DNA from: JBJXFY01 sp046155815
GTDB taxonomy: Bacteria; Verrucomicrobiota; Verrucomicrobiia; Limisphaerales; CAIMTB01
Assembly: GCA_046155815.1 (NCBI GenBank)
Contig: JBJXFY010000241.1
Span: 1 to 30,806, forward strand
Reading direction: 5' to 3'
Length of the DNA: 30,806 nucleotides
A model generated the notes under the pieces. That model did no database searches, was not told where the DNA came from, and saw only the letters and a program-made list of their open reading frames with translations. Positions 7,668 through 16,187 of the stretch are shown here, in pieces (position 1 is the stretch's first letter; every line of letters starts with the position of its first letter). Made by a program: the position numbers and the translations under genes.

Positions 7668-8570
7668 GTGCCGATTCCTGACTTCCATGAAGCCCTGACG
7701 TCATCCGGCGGTCGGTCAAACCCATTGATCCCCGTGAACAACCTACCGCCCGCGAAAGCCCGACGCCTTTCACCGGCGCTGCACGTCCTGCGGGGCGCCG
7801 TCTTGGGCGCGGTTGCCGCCGCCGTCATCCTGGAACTCCCCGGCCAGGTGTTTCGCGCATTGCTCACTTTGGGCGAGACCGGCGGACTTCCCCGGGTGCT
7901 GGCCGAGACGATCTCGGGCGTGGCGCGAACCGCGTTCGCCACGCCGTGGGGCCTGATCGGCGCCCTGCTTGGCGTGGCCGTGGCCTCACGGAGCCTGCGC
8001 CGGCAAGTCCAGCCCCCGGGACTCGAGGAGCCGCCGCATGACCGTCCCTCCTGCTTTGCGCCGGGCGAGCCCATGCTGGCCCTCGGGCTCCTGCTGCTCC
8101 TGCTGTCGCTCTCGCTGTACCCCTCGGTCATGGTCTGGCTTCTGGGGCTTTCGGCGCTGGGCCCCGCCCTGGTGCTGCTGGCGCTGGGAGCCTGGGCGGC
8201 GCGCAGCACCGGGGCTGGCGCGGGCCAGCTGCTGGGTGGTTTCGTGCTGCTGGTCCACGGCCTGGCGGCCTTGGGCTTCGCCGCGTTCAGGGGCACCCAC
8301 CTGTCATACCGGAACTGGGAGGCGGTCCACGCCGCCGGGCGCAGAATCCCCGCCCCCACCTCTCCCGGACTGGCGGCAGGCGATGTAGCAGGCTTCGTCG
8401 CCCTTTGCGGGATCCCCATGGCATCGGTCGCGGCCGGGCTGTGGCTCTGGACGGACTGGCCGCTCCGGCGGCGCCTTGGATGGGGCTTCGTCGTCCTTCT
8501 CTTTCCGATCTTCGCGCTGCTCCTGCATCGGACTCTGGCAGGGCTTGGGATTCTCCCGATGAGCGCGTGA
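7668..8570 (+). CDS. Integral membrane protein, intact paralogue of the split gene at 16485-17331
   Basis: 300 residues from GTG 7668, or 278 from GTG 7734 (MNNLPPAKARR), which would leave a shorter N-terminus before the first helix. About seven hydrophobic segments: GAVLGAVAAAVILELPG; TPWGLIGALLGVAVA; MLALGLLLLLLSLSLYPS; a long pair VMVWLLGLSALGPALVLLALGAW; LLGGFVLLVHGLAALGFA; VAGFVALCGIPMASVAAGLWLW; and RLGWGFVVLLFPIFALLLHRTLAGLGIL. The paralogue at 16485 matches along the whole length, e.g. NPSVMLWVSALG against YPSVMVWLLGLSALG, TDISYWYSLPANH against THLSYRNWEAVHA, and ILLFPLAARLLHRTLVAAGLLQLSA against VLLFPIFALLLHRTLAGLGILPMSA. No known family is recognised. It ends the first cassette. Confidence 0.72.
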   Translation: MPIPDFHEALTSSGGRSNPLIPVNNLPPAKARRLSPALHVLRGAVLGAVAAAVILELPGQVFRALLTLGETGGLPRVLAETISGVARTAFATPWGLIGALLGVAVASRSLRRQVQPPGLEEPPHDRPSCFAPGEPMLALGLLLLLLSLSLYPSVMVWLLGLSALGPALVLLALGAWAARSTGAGAGQLLGGFVLLVHGLAALGFAAFRGTHLSYRNWEAVHAAGRRIPAPTSPGLAAGDVAGFVALCGIPMASVAAGLWLWTDWPLRRRLGWGFVVLLFPIFALLLHRTLAGLGILPMSA

Positions 8571-8827
8571 GCTTGGCGCGGGCGGGCTGCTCCAGCAACG
8601 GGCGGTTCGCGGTCCCGATTTTTCGCCGTGCAATTCCACCTCTCCAAGTGGATGCCTGTGGCGAGCCCATGAAGACCGCGACGCGCGAGCAAGAGCTCCT
8701 CCGGGCGCGCCGGCGCAGCCCTGGCCGAACGTGGGGCGTTCCTCACCGCGAAAGCGCCGCTGAAGGCCCCCAATCCATGAATGCGCCCCGGTCCGGCGGT
8801 GCCGGCGGTGCGGCCGGACAAACAACA
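8571..8827. other. Intergenic stretch before the kinase, no gene seen
   Basis: With the short leader up to 8889, this gives about 319 bases without a gene. Open frames here lack signal sequences, motifs or start sites, and I see no protein-like segment. A GC-rich self-complementary run (TCCGGC ... GCCGGA, about 8800-8819) could form a weak hairpin at the end of the cassette transcript, but has no T tract. Confidence 0.4.
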
Positions 8828-8859
8828 CCCCGTAACCGGCCGCCGCCACGTCTGTAGTA
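8828..8859 (+). promoter_or_regulatory. ECF-type promoter element, copy 3, second copy of the 32-bp repeat
   Basis: CGTAACC (8831-8837), 15-base spacer, TGTAGTA (8853-8859). It is identical over 32 bases to 5979-6010. An ATG at 8860 abuts the downstream block and would lie at or before the transcription start, so the kinase must begin later, at ATG 8890. This copy therefore also decides the start codon. Confidence 0.75.
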
Positions 8860-8889
8860 ATGCTCCGGTCGGCCACACCCTGCCCGCCC

Positions 8890-11800
8890 ATGGACGAACA
8901 ACCCCGATGCCCGAGCTGCGGCGCGGCCATGACCGGCCAGGCGGTCGCCGGGATGTGCGCCAACTGCCTGCTCGCGCTGGCGCTGGACCCGTCGCCCGCG
9001 TCCGCCGAGCACGAGACCACCGAGGCTTCCGACTCCATCCGTCCCGCGCCGGCGGCCGACCGCCTGGGGGAACCGGACTTCGAGCGCACGGTCATCGGCC
9101 GCTACCGGCTGCTGGAGAAGCTTGGCGAGGGCGGCATGGGCGCGGTGTACCTCGCGGAGCAGCGGGAGCCCGTCATCCGCCGCGTGGCGCTCAAGATCAT
9201 CAAGCTGGGCATGGACACCCGCGCCGTCGTGGCCCGCTTCGAGGCCGAGCGCCAGGCGCTGGCGATGATGGACCATCCGAACATCGCCAAGGTCTTCGAC
9301 GGCGGCGCCACCGCGAACGGGCGGCCGTACTTCGTCATGGAGCTCGTCGAGGGCGTCCGCATCACCGACTACTGCGACCGGGAGCGGCTCGGGATCGGGC
9401 AGCGCCTCGGCCTGTTCATCCAGGTCTGCCAGGCCATCCAGCACGCGCACCAGAAGGGCGTCATCCACCGCGACATCAAGCCCTCGAACATCCTCGTCAC
9501 GCTCAACGACGGCCAGCCCGTGCCCAAGGTGATTGACTTCGGCATCGCCAAGGCCACGGAGGGCCGGCTGGCCGACGGCACGGTCTTCACCCAGCTCCAC
9601 CAGTTCATCGGCACGCCCGCGTACATGAGTCCGGAGCAGGCGGGGCTGACGGGCCAGGACATTGACACGCGCAGCGACATCTACGGCCTGGGCGTGCTGC
9701 TCTACGAGCTCCTCACCGGCCGGACCCCCTTTGACACGAAGGAACTGATGGCGGCGGGCCTCGACGCGATGCGCCAGGTGATCCGGGAGCGGGAACCCGC
9801 CCGGCCCAGCACGAAGCTGGCCGCGCTCAGGCCCGGGGAGACCACCGCCACGGCCCGGTGCCGCGCGATCGAGCTGCCGCGGCTGATCAGCCTGCTCGCG
9901 GGCGACCTCGACTGGATCGTGATGAAGTGCCTCGAGAAGGACCGCGCGCGCCGCTACGAGACCGCCAACGGGCTGGCCGCGGACCTGCGGCGGCACCTGG
10001 GCCACGAGCCGGTCGTCGCCCGGCCGCCCAGCGCCGCCTACCGGCTCCAGAAGGCGTGGCGGCGGCATCGGCTGGTGTTTGCCGCGGCCGTGACCGTGGC
10101 CGCCGCGCTGGCGGCCGGCATCGGCGTCTCGGTGGTGGCGCTGCTCCGGGCGCGGATGGACCGCACCTACGCCCTCGCGGCGAAGCAGGAGGCGGAGGCG
10201 GAGTTGTGGAACTCCCGCCTGAGCGAGACCCACGCGCTGCGCATCGCCGGCGGGCCGGGGGCGCGCCTCGAGGGGACCCGGCTGCTGCGCGAATTGAGCA
10301 GTCGGCCCGGCCTCAGCGAGGCCCACACGCTCGCGCTGCGACGCGAGACCATCGGTCTGCTGGCGCTGGTGGACATCGCCGTGCCAACGAACTGGGTGGC
10401 GAAACGGCCACTGGCTTTGCTGGGATGGGACGCTTGGCTGAAGCGGTTCGTCCGCGGTGCGGGTTCCAACCAGCTTGAGCTCTGTGAGTTTCCCTCCGGA
10501 CGGGTGCTCGCCTCTTTCATCGGCCCGCCAGGAGCGGAGTTTGAGCACGCACTGCTCACCCCGGATGGCCAGTTCCTCGCCGCGCGGTTCGGGAATGCCG
10601 GCGGGGCGGTCTGGGTCTGGCGACTGGACCCGCAGGAACTGGTCCTGCGCGCCCACGGCGGCGGTCCCCTCGAACTGTCGCCCGACAGCCGCTCGCTGCT
10701 CCTGCTCACCTCGCGCGGCGTCGTCGTGCAGCCGTTTGCCGATGCCACCCCGTGGCGCCTCCTGCAGCCCGGCCGGCTGGCCATCTCCGCGGCCTTCTCT
10801 CCTGACGCGAGGCATCTCGCCGTCTGGCCCGAGGACGCGCAGCACACGGTCGAGGTCTGGGATGCGGACTCCGGCGAGATGAAGTGGTCCCTGCCGGTGG
10901 ATTTCCGGCCGGAGCGCATCGCCTGGCACCCGGACGGCCTCCGGCTGGCCTTGGGCGGAGATCGCGGCCGACTGGAACTACGAACGTTGACCGGGCAACG
11001 CGACGTTCGGAGAACGGGACGGCCGCTGCCCTTGGTGGGGCATCAAGGAGCCGTCCAACGCATTGGCTTTTCACCTGACGGCTCCCTGCTGACGAGCTGC
11101 GCGTGGGACCAGTCCTCCATCCTGTGGGACTTGATCTCCGGCCGCCCCCTGCTGCGGGAGCCGCGCCTGCTCCTGTCCGGCTTCGGTGCGCCCGGCGACC
11201 GCATCCTGGCGCTCCGGGATTGGCCGTATTCCGAGTCCGTCGCCCCGCTCGTTTCCCGGACCGGATACCGGACGGTGGCGTGGGCGGGACATGATGGCGA
11301 AGCCCACGGCGTCTGGCTGAGTCCGGACGGACGCCTCGCGGCGGTCGCCTACGGGCCGCTGCTCTCGGGAATCGAAGGGGATTGCCTCCTGTGGGATTTC
11401 CGGCACGGCCGGGAAATCGCCCGGCTCAAGGGCATCTGGGCCGCGTTCAGCGCGGACAGCCGGACGCTCCACACCTTCGAGGCGTATCAGGAAAGCCGGG
11501 TCCACAGCTATGACGTGAGCGAGGAAACCTTGGCGAACCCGCCCGCCTCCTGGCACGAGGGAACCCTCGTTTACCGCGGCCGGGCCGGTCAGAAGGTGAA
11601 TACCGGTGCACTGGCCGCGGACGGGCGCACGCTGGTCATCGCGGCGACGGAGGCGGTCATCTTCCTGGACACCCACGGCGAACGGCCGCCCCGGACCTGG
11701 GGCAAGTCCGCCCACACCGTCAGCCTCAGCCGCGACGGGCGGTGGATCGCGGCGATGCTGCACCACGCCGCTCCCGTGATCTGGGACACCCGCGAAGACC

Positions 11801-12903
11801 GGGTCGTCTTCCGCACGGAACCGTACGGCAGCCTCGAGTTCAGTCCGGACAGCCGCTGGTTCTCCGTCGCTACGCGGAGCACGGTGCAGATTCACGCCCT
11901 GGACACGCGGCTTCCGGCCCATCCCGCAATCCCGCTGGAGGTGAAGGGCTCGGCGCCGCCCGTCGCATTTTCACCCGATGGGCGGATGTTCGCCGTGCCG
12001 CTCAGCCGGACCCAGGTGCGGCTGCATGAAACCGCCAGCGGCCGGGAACTGGCCACATTGTCGCTGCCGCACCCGGCGCCCATCCTCGGCAAGGAGGCCC
12101 TGAAGTTCAGCGTGGATGGCCAATGGCTCCTCGCCGCCAAGAATGACGGCGAGACCGTGGCCTGGAACCTGCCGGTCGTCCGTGCGGAACTGGGCAGGCT
12201 GAACCTCGACTGGAACCTCCGGGAAGCGGCGGCCGGTGAGGCGGCGGAGGAAAACGGGGCCGGAAGAGGTTTTGACTACAGCGGCCTCTTCAGCCATCCG
12301 CCCCGCGATCCCTCCACCCCGCGGGAGTTGATTGACCTGTCCCACCACTACAATTCGACGTTGACCGAAAACTGGCATCCTGGCGGGGGCGCGAGTGACT
12401 TGTCAGAATTGCCGCGGGGAGTGCAGACCCTGGCCGGCACGCGATTCGACCTTCGTGGCCTGATCCAGGTGGGCGAACGTTCCCGGGCCGGCGAGCCGTA
12501 TCCCCGGCAGGTGTCCGGCATTGGCGTGGGGCTTGCCTGCCGGCGGCTGCACTTCCTCCACGCCGCCATCATGGCCTATGACTTGCCGGCGGGAACCCGG
12601 ATCGGCAGCTATGTGGTCCGCTACGCCGACGGCCAGACCCACGAAATCCCCATCGCAATCGGGCGCGATGTGGCCGACTGGTTCAGCCAGGAGCACGAAG
12701 AGCTCGGCCACATGGTGGTCGCCTGGAAGGGGCACAACGAATCCAGCCGCCAGGGCGGGCACCACATCCGCCTGTTTAAGACGACCTGGGAGAACCCACG
12801 GCCGGACTCCGTCATCGAAAGCCTGGACTTCATCGCCACCCACTCCCGCGCCTGCCCCTTCCTGGTCGCGGTCACGGCGGAACCGGAAATCCGAAATCCA
12901 TGA
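8890..12903 (+). CDS. Transmembrane Ser/Thr protein kinase with WD40 repeats and C-terminal beta domain
   Basis: 1337 residues. Start ATG 8890 is preferred because ATG 8860 touches the promoter. Order: zinc-ribbon-like CPSC...CANC (C7, C10, C23, C26); kinase domain about 70-370 with glycine loop LGEGGMGAVY (78-87), VALK lysine K102, HRDIKPSN (D195) and DFG (D216), plus GTPAYMSPEQ and SDIYGLGVLLYELLTG, all intact, so an active Hanks-type kinase is expected. One TM helix lies at about 396-420 (VFAAAVTVAAALAAGIGVSVVALL). A coiled-coil-like stretch is followed by about ten irregular WD40 blades (residues about 500-1120; motifs such as AFSPDARHLAVWPED, GFSPDGSLLTSCAWDQSSILWDL). The final domain, about 1147-1330, begins RELIDLSHHYNSTLTENWHPG. 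The kinase is cytoplasmic and the WD40 part extracytoplasmic by topology. It probably senses envelope signals and acts with the ECF factor; partner and substrate are not shown. Confidence 0.93.
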   Translation: MDEQPRCPSCGAAMTGQAVAGMCANCLLALALDPSPASAEHETTEASDSIRPAPAADRLGEPDFERTVIGRYRLLEKLGEGGMGAVYLAEQREPVIRRVALKIIKLGMDTRAVVARFEAERQALAMMDHPNIAKVFDGGATANGRPYFVMELVEGVRITDYCDRERLGIGQRLGLFIQVCQAIQHAHQKGVIHRDIKPSNILVTLNDGQPVPKVIDFGIAKATEGRLADGTVFTQLHQFIGTPAYMSPEQAGLTGQDIDTRSDIYGLGVLLYELLTGRTPFDTKELMAAGLDAMRQVIREREPARPSTKLAALRPGETTATARCRAIELPRLISLLAGDLDWIVMKCLEKDRARRYETANGLAADLRRHLGHEPVVARPPSAAYRLQKAWRRHRLVFAAAVTVAAALAAGIGVSVVALLRARMDRTYALAAKQEAEAELWNSRLSETHALRIAGGPGARLEGTRLLRELSSRPGLSEAHTLALRRETIGLLALVDIAVPTNWVAKRPLALLGWDAWLKRFVRGAGSNQLELCEFPSGRVLASFIGPPGAEFEHALLTPDGQFLAARFGNAGGAVWVWRLDPQELVLRAHGGGPLELSPDSRSLLLLTSRGVVVQPFADATPWRLLQPGRLAISAAFSPDARHLAVWPEDAQHTVEVWDADSGEMKWSLPVDFRPERIAWHPDGLRLALGGDRGRLELRTLTGQRDVRRTGRPLPLVGHQGAVQRIGFSPDGSLLTSCAWDQSSILWDLISGRPLLREPRLLLSGFGAPGDRILALRDWPYSESVAPLVSRTGYRTVAWAGHDGEAHGVWLSPDGRLAAVAYGPLLSGIEGDCLLWDFRHGREIARLKGIWAAFSADSRTLHTFEAYQESRVHSYDVSEETLANPPASWHEGTLVYRGRAGQKVNTGALAADGRTLVIAATEAVIFLDTHGERPPRTWGKSAHTVSLSRDGRWIAAMLHHAAPVIWDTREDRVVFRTEPYGSLEFSPDSRWFSVATRSTVQIHALDTRLPAHPAIPLEVKGSAPPVAFSPDGRMFAVPLSRTQVRLHETASGRELATLSLPHPAPILGKEALKFSVDGQWLLAAKNDGETVAWNLPVVRAELGRLNLDWNLREAAAGEAAEENGAGRGFDYSGLFSHPPRDPSTPRELIDLSHHYNSTLTENWHPGGGASDLSELPRGVQTLAGTRFDLRGLIQVGERSRAGEPYPRQVSGIGVGLACRRLHFLHAAIMAYDLPAGTRIGSYVVRYADGQTHEIPIAIGRDVADWFSQEHEELGHMVVAWKGHNESSRQGGHHIRLFKTTWENPRPDSVIESLDFIATHSRACPFLVAVTAEPEIRNP

Positions 12904-13260
12904 TCCCGGCATGGCTTCTGGTTCCCCGCCAGGTCACCAGACAGTCCGTACTCAATGACGCGACCCGGCAGCCGCGAAATCCATTGCCACTCGGGCAGGG
13001 CCGGAGCGTTTTCAGCTTGATTGGTCGCGGCGCGACGTGGCGGTAGGAGCCCGCTGCCGCGAGGCCCCGACTTTCCGCCCGACCGTGGAGCGAGGCGGGA
13101 GGGGTTCCATGTGCAGGCCCGGCCGTCGCTTCGCCCGGCCGGGCGGAGGGCTTGGGGTGGCGCGGCAACGCCGTCCTGCCACCCACGGCGCTGCGAACCC
13201 ACGCCCCAAAAGATGCGGCAGAATGAGATGAGGACGCTCCGACCGGATCCCGGGCCAACG
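12904..13260. other. GC-rich intergenic stretch, no gene seen
   Basis: This lies between the kinase stop and promoter copy 4. Frames on both strands are open for 60-240 codons because of GC richness, but none has a signal, motif or credible start. The block 13030-13200 has a repeated-looking composition, and a perfect 14-base palindrome (CGCCCGGCCGGGCG, 13132-13145) lies in it. It may be a dispersed intergenic repeat or a decayed gene. I cannot tell which from this window alone. Confidence 0.4.
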
Positions 13261-13289
13261 TGTAACCAGCCTGCGCCGATTCGGTAGTA
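13261..13289 (+). promoter_or_regulatory. ECF-type promoter element, copy 4
   Basis: TGTAACC (13261-13267), 15-base spacer, GGTAGTA (13283-13289) followed by A. The spacer sequence differs from copies 2 and 3, so the conserved blocks are under selection here and not copied along with the spacer. The downstream gene starts 48 bases later, after a strong GGAGG. Confidence 0.75.
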
Positions 13290-13337
13290 ACGTCTCGAAC
13301 GGCCGACTGCGCCGGCCGCGAGTATGGAGGAAAACCC

Positions 13338-15626
13338 ATGACACCGAATCACTTCTTCGCGTTTGCGGGACTTTGCTGGGTCAGCACTTCAACAGCCCTT
13401 TCCCAAGATGCGCCGCCACCAGCCCCACCGGGCCGGAAAGCTCCGGCCCACGACGCCACGCTCATTCACAAATGGCCGGTCACCGTGGCCTTTGGCTTCA
13501 ATGCGGAGGATCGTCTGCTGATCTATTCCGGCAACCGGCGGATCTTCGAAAAGCATGACCTGACCGCGTCGAACGCGAACGCCCAGGTGAGTGGCTGGAA
13601 CTACGTCGACCCCAGCATGCTTACGAGCGGCGCCTTGAGCGGGGACCGCCGTGTGCTGGCGACGGTGTCAATTATGGGAATGGACCGGAGCCGAATCTTC
13701 CTGTGGAACAGCGGCACGGGCGGGCGGATTGGTCCAAGCTTCGCGACCACCGACGTGGCCCACGTTGCCTTCAGTCCCGACGGCAAATCTCTCGCCGGCG
13801 TGGCGGCGCACGACGGCACCGTGCGCGTCTGGGACGCGACCACCGGCGAGATTCAATGGAGCCAGTCCCTGCCCGATTCCGTGGCAACGACATGGACCGG
13901 CGCTCACTACAGCCCGGACGGACGTTACCTCGCAGCCCGCAATGGTGGCGGTGTCGTCCTTTGGAGCGTGGCTGAACGCGGGCCTGCCGGAAGATCCACG
14001 GTGACTGGCGAGCAGGTCTCCTATATGTCGGTCAGCCCGGATTGGAAGCTGGCCCTGGGATCAATCCTCAGCACGAATGCCGGCGGTGAGGCGGCCAGGA
14101 TCTCGTTGTTGGATCTGTCCGATCCCACGAAGCCGCGTCCCGCGCATAAGGCGCTTTCCGACAAGATCGTGAATGCGATGGAAGCCGGCGCCTTCAGTGC
14201 GGACGGGCGCTTGCTGGCCCTCCACCTGCGGGATGGCAGCCTCCGCGTCTGGTACACGGCCTCCGGGTGTGTGGTTCACCAGACCAGGATCGCGGCTGGG
14301 CGGGTGATGCGTCTGGCGATCAGCCCGAATGCGCGGGTGGCCGCGACCTTGGAGCATGATCCTGGGGAGGGCGAGGGGCGGCACGGGGTCGTGCGGCTGT
14401 GGGATCTGGCGACCGGACAAATGTGCGGCCCGCCCCAGCCGGCTCCAGGTGCGTTCGGAGACTGGCGGTTCGACGACGAATCACGGTTCCTGTGGATCGC
14501 GTTTGCCGAAAGCAGCGCCCGGCCGGTCACCCTGGTGTGGAAGCTTCCTGCGCCTAATGCGGCGCCGGCCAAGTCCACCTCCCGCGCACGCGCGCACCCG
14601 ACACCCGCAACGATTGAGGCAGCCAAGGCCCCGGAATCAATCGACGTAAGGGAAGCGGGCTTCAAATCCCCGCGGGCCGTGATTTGGGACAAGGTTGCCG
14701 ACGTTTACCTGGTTTCAAACATCGCCGGCCATCCCCTCGCCAAGGACAGCAACGGCTTCATCAGCCGCGTGCGACCGGATGCCACCGTTGAGTCACTCAA
14801 ATGGATCACCGGCACGACCGACAATCACCCGTTGCACGCACCCAAAGGCATGGCGATCACCCATGAGGTGCTTTGGGTGGCCGACATTGATGTGGTCAGG
14901 AAGTTCGATCGCGTGACCGGACAACCGCTGGGCGTCGTGCCGATTACGGGAGCGTCGTCGCTTGATGGCATCACCGGATGGGCTCACGGCGATGAAGGGT
15001 CAGTCAACGTCATGGACACAGGTGAGCGTCACGACGGAAATGCCGGAGTCACGCCCAACCGTGAACCGCGTCTCGCGAGCATCGCGACTAAGGATGGGAA
15101 GGTGACCGTGCATTCGATGACGGAGCTGGCAGCCCTGTTTCGTGAGTTGCGTCTCGGAGAGACGGGCGTTTCCGAGGACGATCCGGTGCACTCGGACCCG
15201 GCGCAGGATCTCCGGAGTGCATCGCCGTACGGGATCCCCAGGGGGCTCGGGTTCGCTGGTGCGGGCTTCGCGCTGGCCTCTGGGGACCGGCCTTACCTGT
15301 ACCTCTTGGTCGGGCGTGACGGGGGCGGGATGACTGAGGTCTACCGGTTTCCGAAAGGTCGGCTGGATGGCGTCGTGGTGTTGTTCTGGGAGCGGATGTC
15401 ATATCGCGACGATCTGGGCCGCCGGGACAACTCGGCGGGCCTTCTGGTATCGAGCTGGGAAGGGCGCTGTGTCTACGCGTGGAGTTCCCCGCCTGGAGCC
15501 AGGATTACTGAACTCGTGAGCGATGTCCGCGCCCCAGGGAGCCTCGGGTTTGACCTGCGGCGCAACCGGGTGTTGATCCCGCTGTGTTTGGACGAAGCCC
15601 TGTTGTTGCGCCCCGGTCCCCCATGA
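13338..15626 (+). CDS. Secreted WD40 / SMP-30-like beta-propeller protein
   Basis: 762 residues, start ATG 13338 fixed by GGAGG at 13326-13330. A signal peptide (MTPNHFFAFAGLCWVSTSTALSQD) predicts export; cleavage is likely after TALS or ALSQ. Residues about 45-400 are WD40 repeats (VAFSPDGKSLAGVAAHDGTVRVWDATTG, HYSPDGRYLAARNGGGVVLWSV, GAFSADGRLLALHLRDGSLRVWYTASG). After a Pro/Ala-rich linker, residues about 430-760 form a second propeller of SMP-30/NHL character (FKSPRAVIWDKVADVYLVSNIAGHPLAKDSNGFISRVRPDATVE, APKGMAITHEVLWVADIDVVRKFD). Both parts are periplasmic or surface-located and without catalytic residues I can name. Promoter copy 4 and the similarity in architecture to the kinase's extracytoplasmic half suggest a soluble partner or competitor for the same signal. 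Confidence 0.85.
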   Translation: MTPNHFFAFAGLCWVSTSTALSQDAPPPAPPGRKAPAHDATLIHKWPVTVAFGFNAEDRLLIYSGNRRIFEKHDLTASNANAQVSGWNYVDPSMLTSGALSGDRRVLATVSIMGMDRSRIFLWNSGTGGRIGPSFATTDVAHVAFSPDGKSLAGVAAHDGTVRVWDATTGEIQWSQSLPDSVATTWTGAHYSPDGRYLAARNGGGVVLWSVAERGPAGRSTVTGEQVSYMSVSPDWKLALGSILSTNAGGEAARISLLDLSDPTKPRPAHKALSDKIVNAMEAGAFSADGRLLALHLRDGSLRVWYTASGCVVHQTRIAAGRVMRLAISPNARVAATLEHDPGEGEGRHGVVRLWDLATGQMCGPPQPAPGAFGDWRFDDESRFLWIAFAESSARPVTLVWKLPAPNAAPAKSTSRARAHPTPATIEAAKAPESIDVREAGFKSPRAVIWDKVADVYLVSNIAGHPLAKDSNGFISRVRPDATVESLKWITGTTDNHPLHAPKGMAITHEVLWVADIDVVRKFDRVTGQPLGVVPITGASSLDGITGWAHGDEGSVNVMDTGERHDGNAGVTPNREPRLASIATKDGKVTVHSMTELAALFRELRLGETGVSEDDPVHSDPAQDLRSASPYGIPRGLGFAGAGFALASGDRPYLYLLVGRDGGGMTEVYRFPKGRLDGVVVLFWERMSYRDDLGRRDNSAGLLVSSWEGRCVYAWSSPPGARITELVSDVRAPGSLGFDLRRNRVLIPLCLDEALLLRPGPP

Positions 15627-15678
15627 CTCTGAGCGGCGGGCGCTGGCCCGCAGGATTCGTCAGACCACGGCTCGGGCC

Positions 15679-15707
15679 TGTAACCACACCCGCGCATTCC
15701 GGTAGTA
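15679..15707 (+). promoter_or_regulatory. ECF-type promoter element, copy 5
   Basis: TGTAACC (15679-15685), 15-base spacer, GGTAGTA (15701-15707). Both blocks equal copy 4, with an unrelated spacer. It would drive the operon of two small exported proteins and the split membrane gene. The first start codon, ATG 15801, lies 93 bases downstream. Confidence 0.75.
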
Positions 15708-15800
15708 ACTCCTGAATGCCGGACCCCCGTCCGCACCATGTCAACCGGAGTGACTGCTGCGCTGGACGGCCACGGCTTCAACTCTCTTCCGAGTCATGCC

Positions 15801-16187
15801 ATGAAACTGAGAAACAGAACTCTCTCGGCCCTGGCCGGCTGCCTGCTGGTGATGGCGCAACCAGGGTGTGGGTTCGGCCCGAAGTCCGGACCGACGCATG
15901 TCTTCGTGGTCGAGCCCGCGCCCGCCTTTCTGTCGGAGGAGCTGGCGATCGCAAAAGCCCGCGAATACCTGGTCAAGGAGGGACTCAAGCTGGAGGAGTG
16001 GCCGCTGTATCGCATTGACGGGCCCAAGGAGATCGCGCCTGACGGCACCCGCGACCGGTTCTTCGAACGCTTCAGCGAAGCCCCTGCCAGCGGGCGGGTT
16101 TACTTTGGCCGGCACACGCAACTGAGAGCGGTGGACGTCCGCCTCGAGGGGAACCGGGTTGTCTGTTCCATGTTCTACGGGCTATGA
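15801..16187 (+). CDS. Small exported protein, possible lipoprotein, function unknown
   Basis: 128 residues from ATG 15801 (MKLRNRTLSALAGCLLVMAQPGCGFGP). This start gives a clean basic/hydrophobic signal; an upstream ATG at 15738 adds residues that hide it. The cysteine in AQPGC could be lipidated, but the box is poor (Pro at -2), so simple secretion is also possible. The mature part contains LSEELAIAKAREYLVKEGLKLEEWPLYRID, a PepSY-like or helical start, followed by beta-type VYFGRHTQLRAVDVRLEGNRVVCSMFYGL. I do not recognise the family. The stop overlaps the next start as ATGA (16184-16187), so the two proteins are probably made together. Confidence 0.65.
   Translation: MKLRNRTLSALAGCLLVMAQPGCGFGPKSGPTHVFVVEPAPAFLSEELAIAKAREYLVKEGLKLEEWPLYRIDGPKEIAPDGTRDRFFERFSEAPASGRVYFGRHTQLRAVDVRLEGNRVVCSMFYGL

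Noticed and set aside
8743..10929. Minus-strand 728-codon frame opposite the kinase
   Set aside because: The plus strand carries all kinase motifs. The opposite frame has no recognisable domain.
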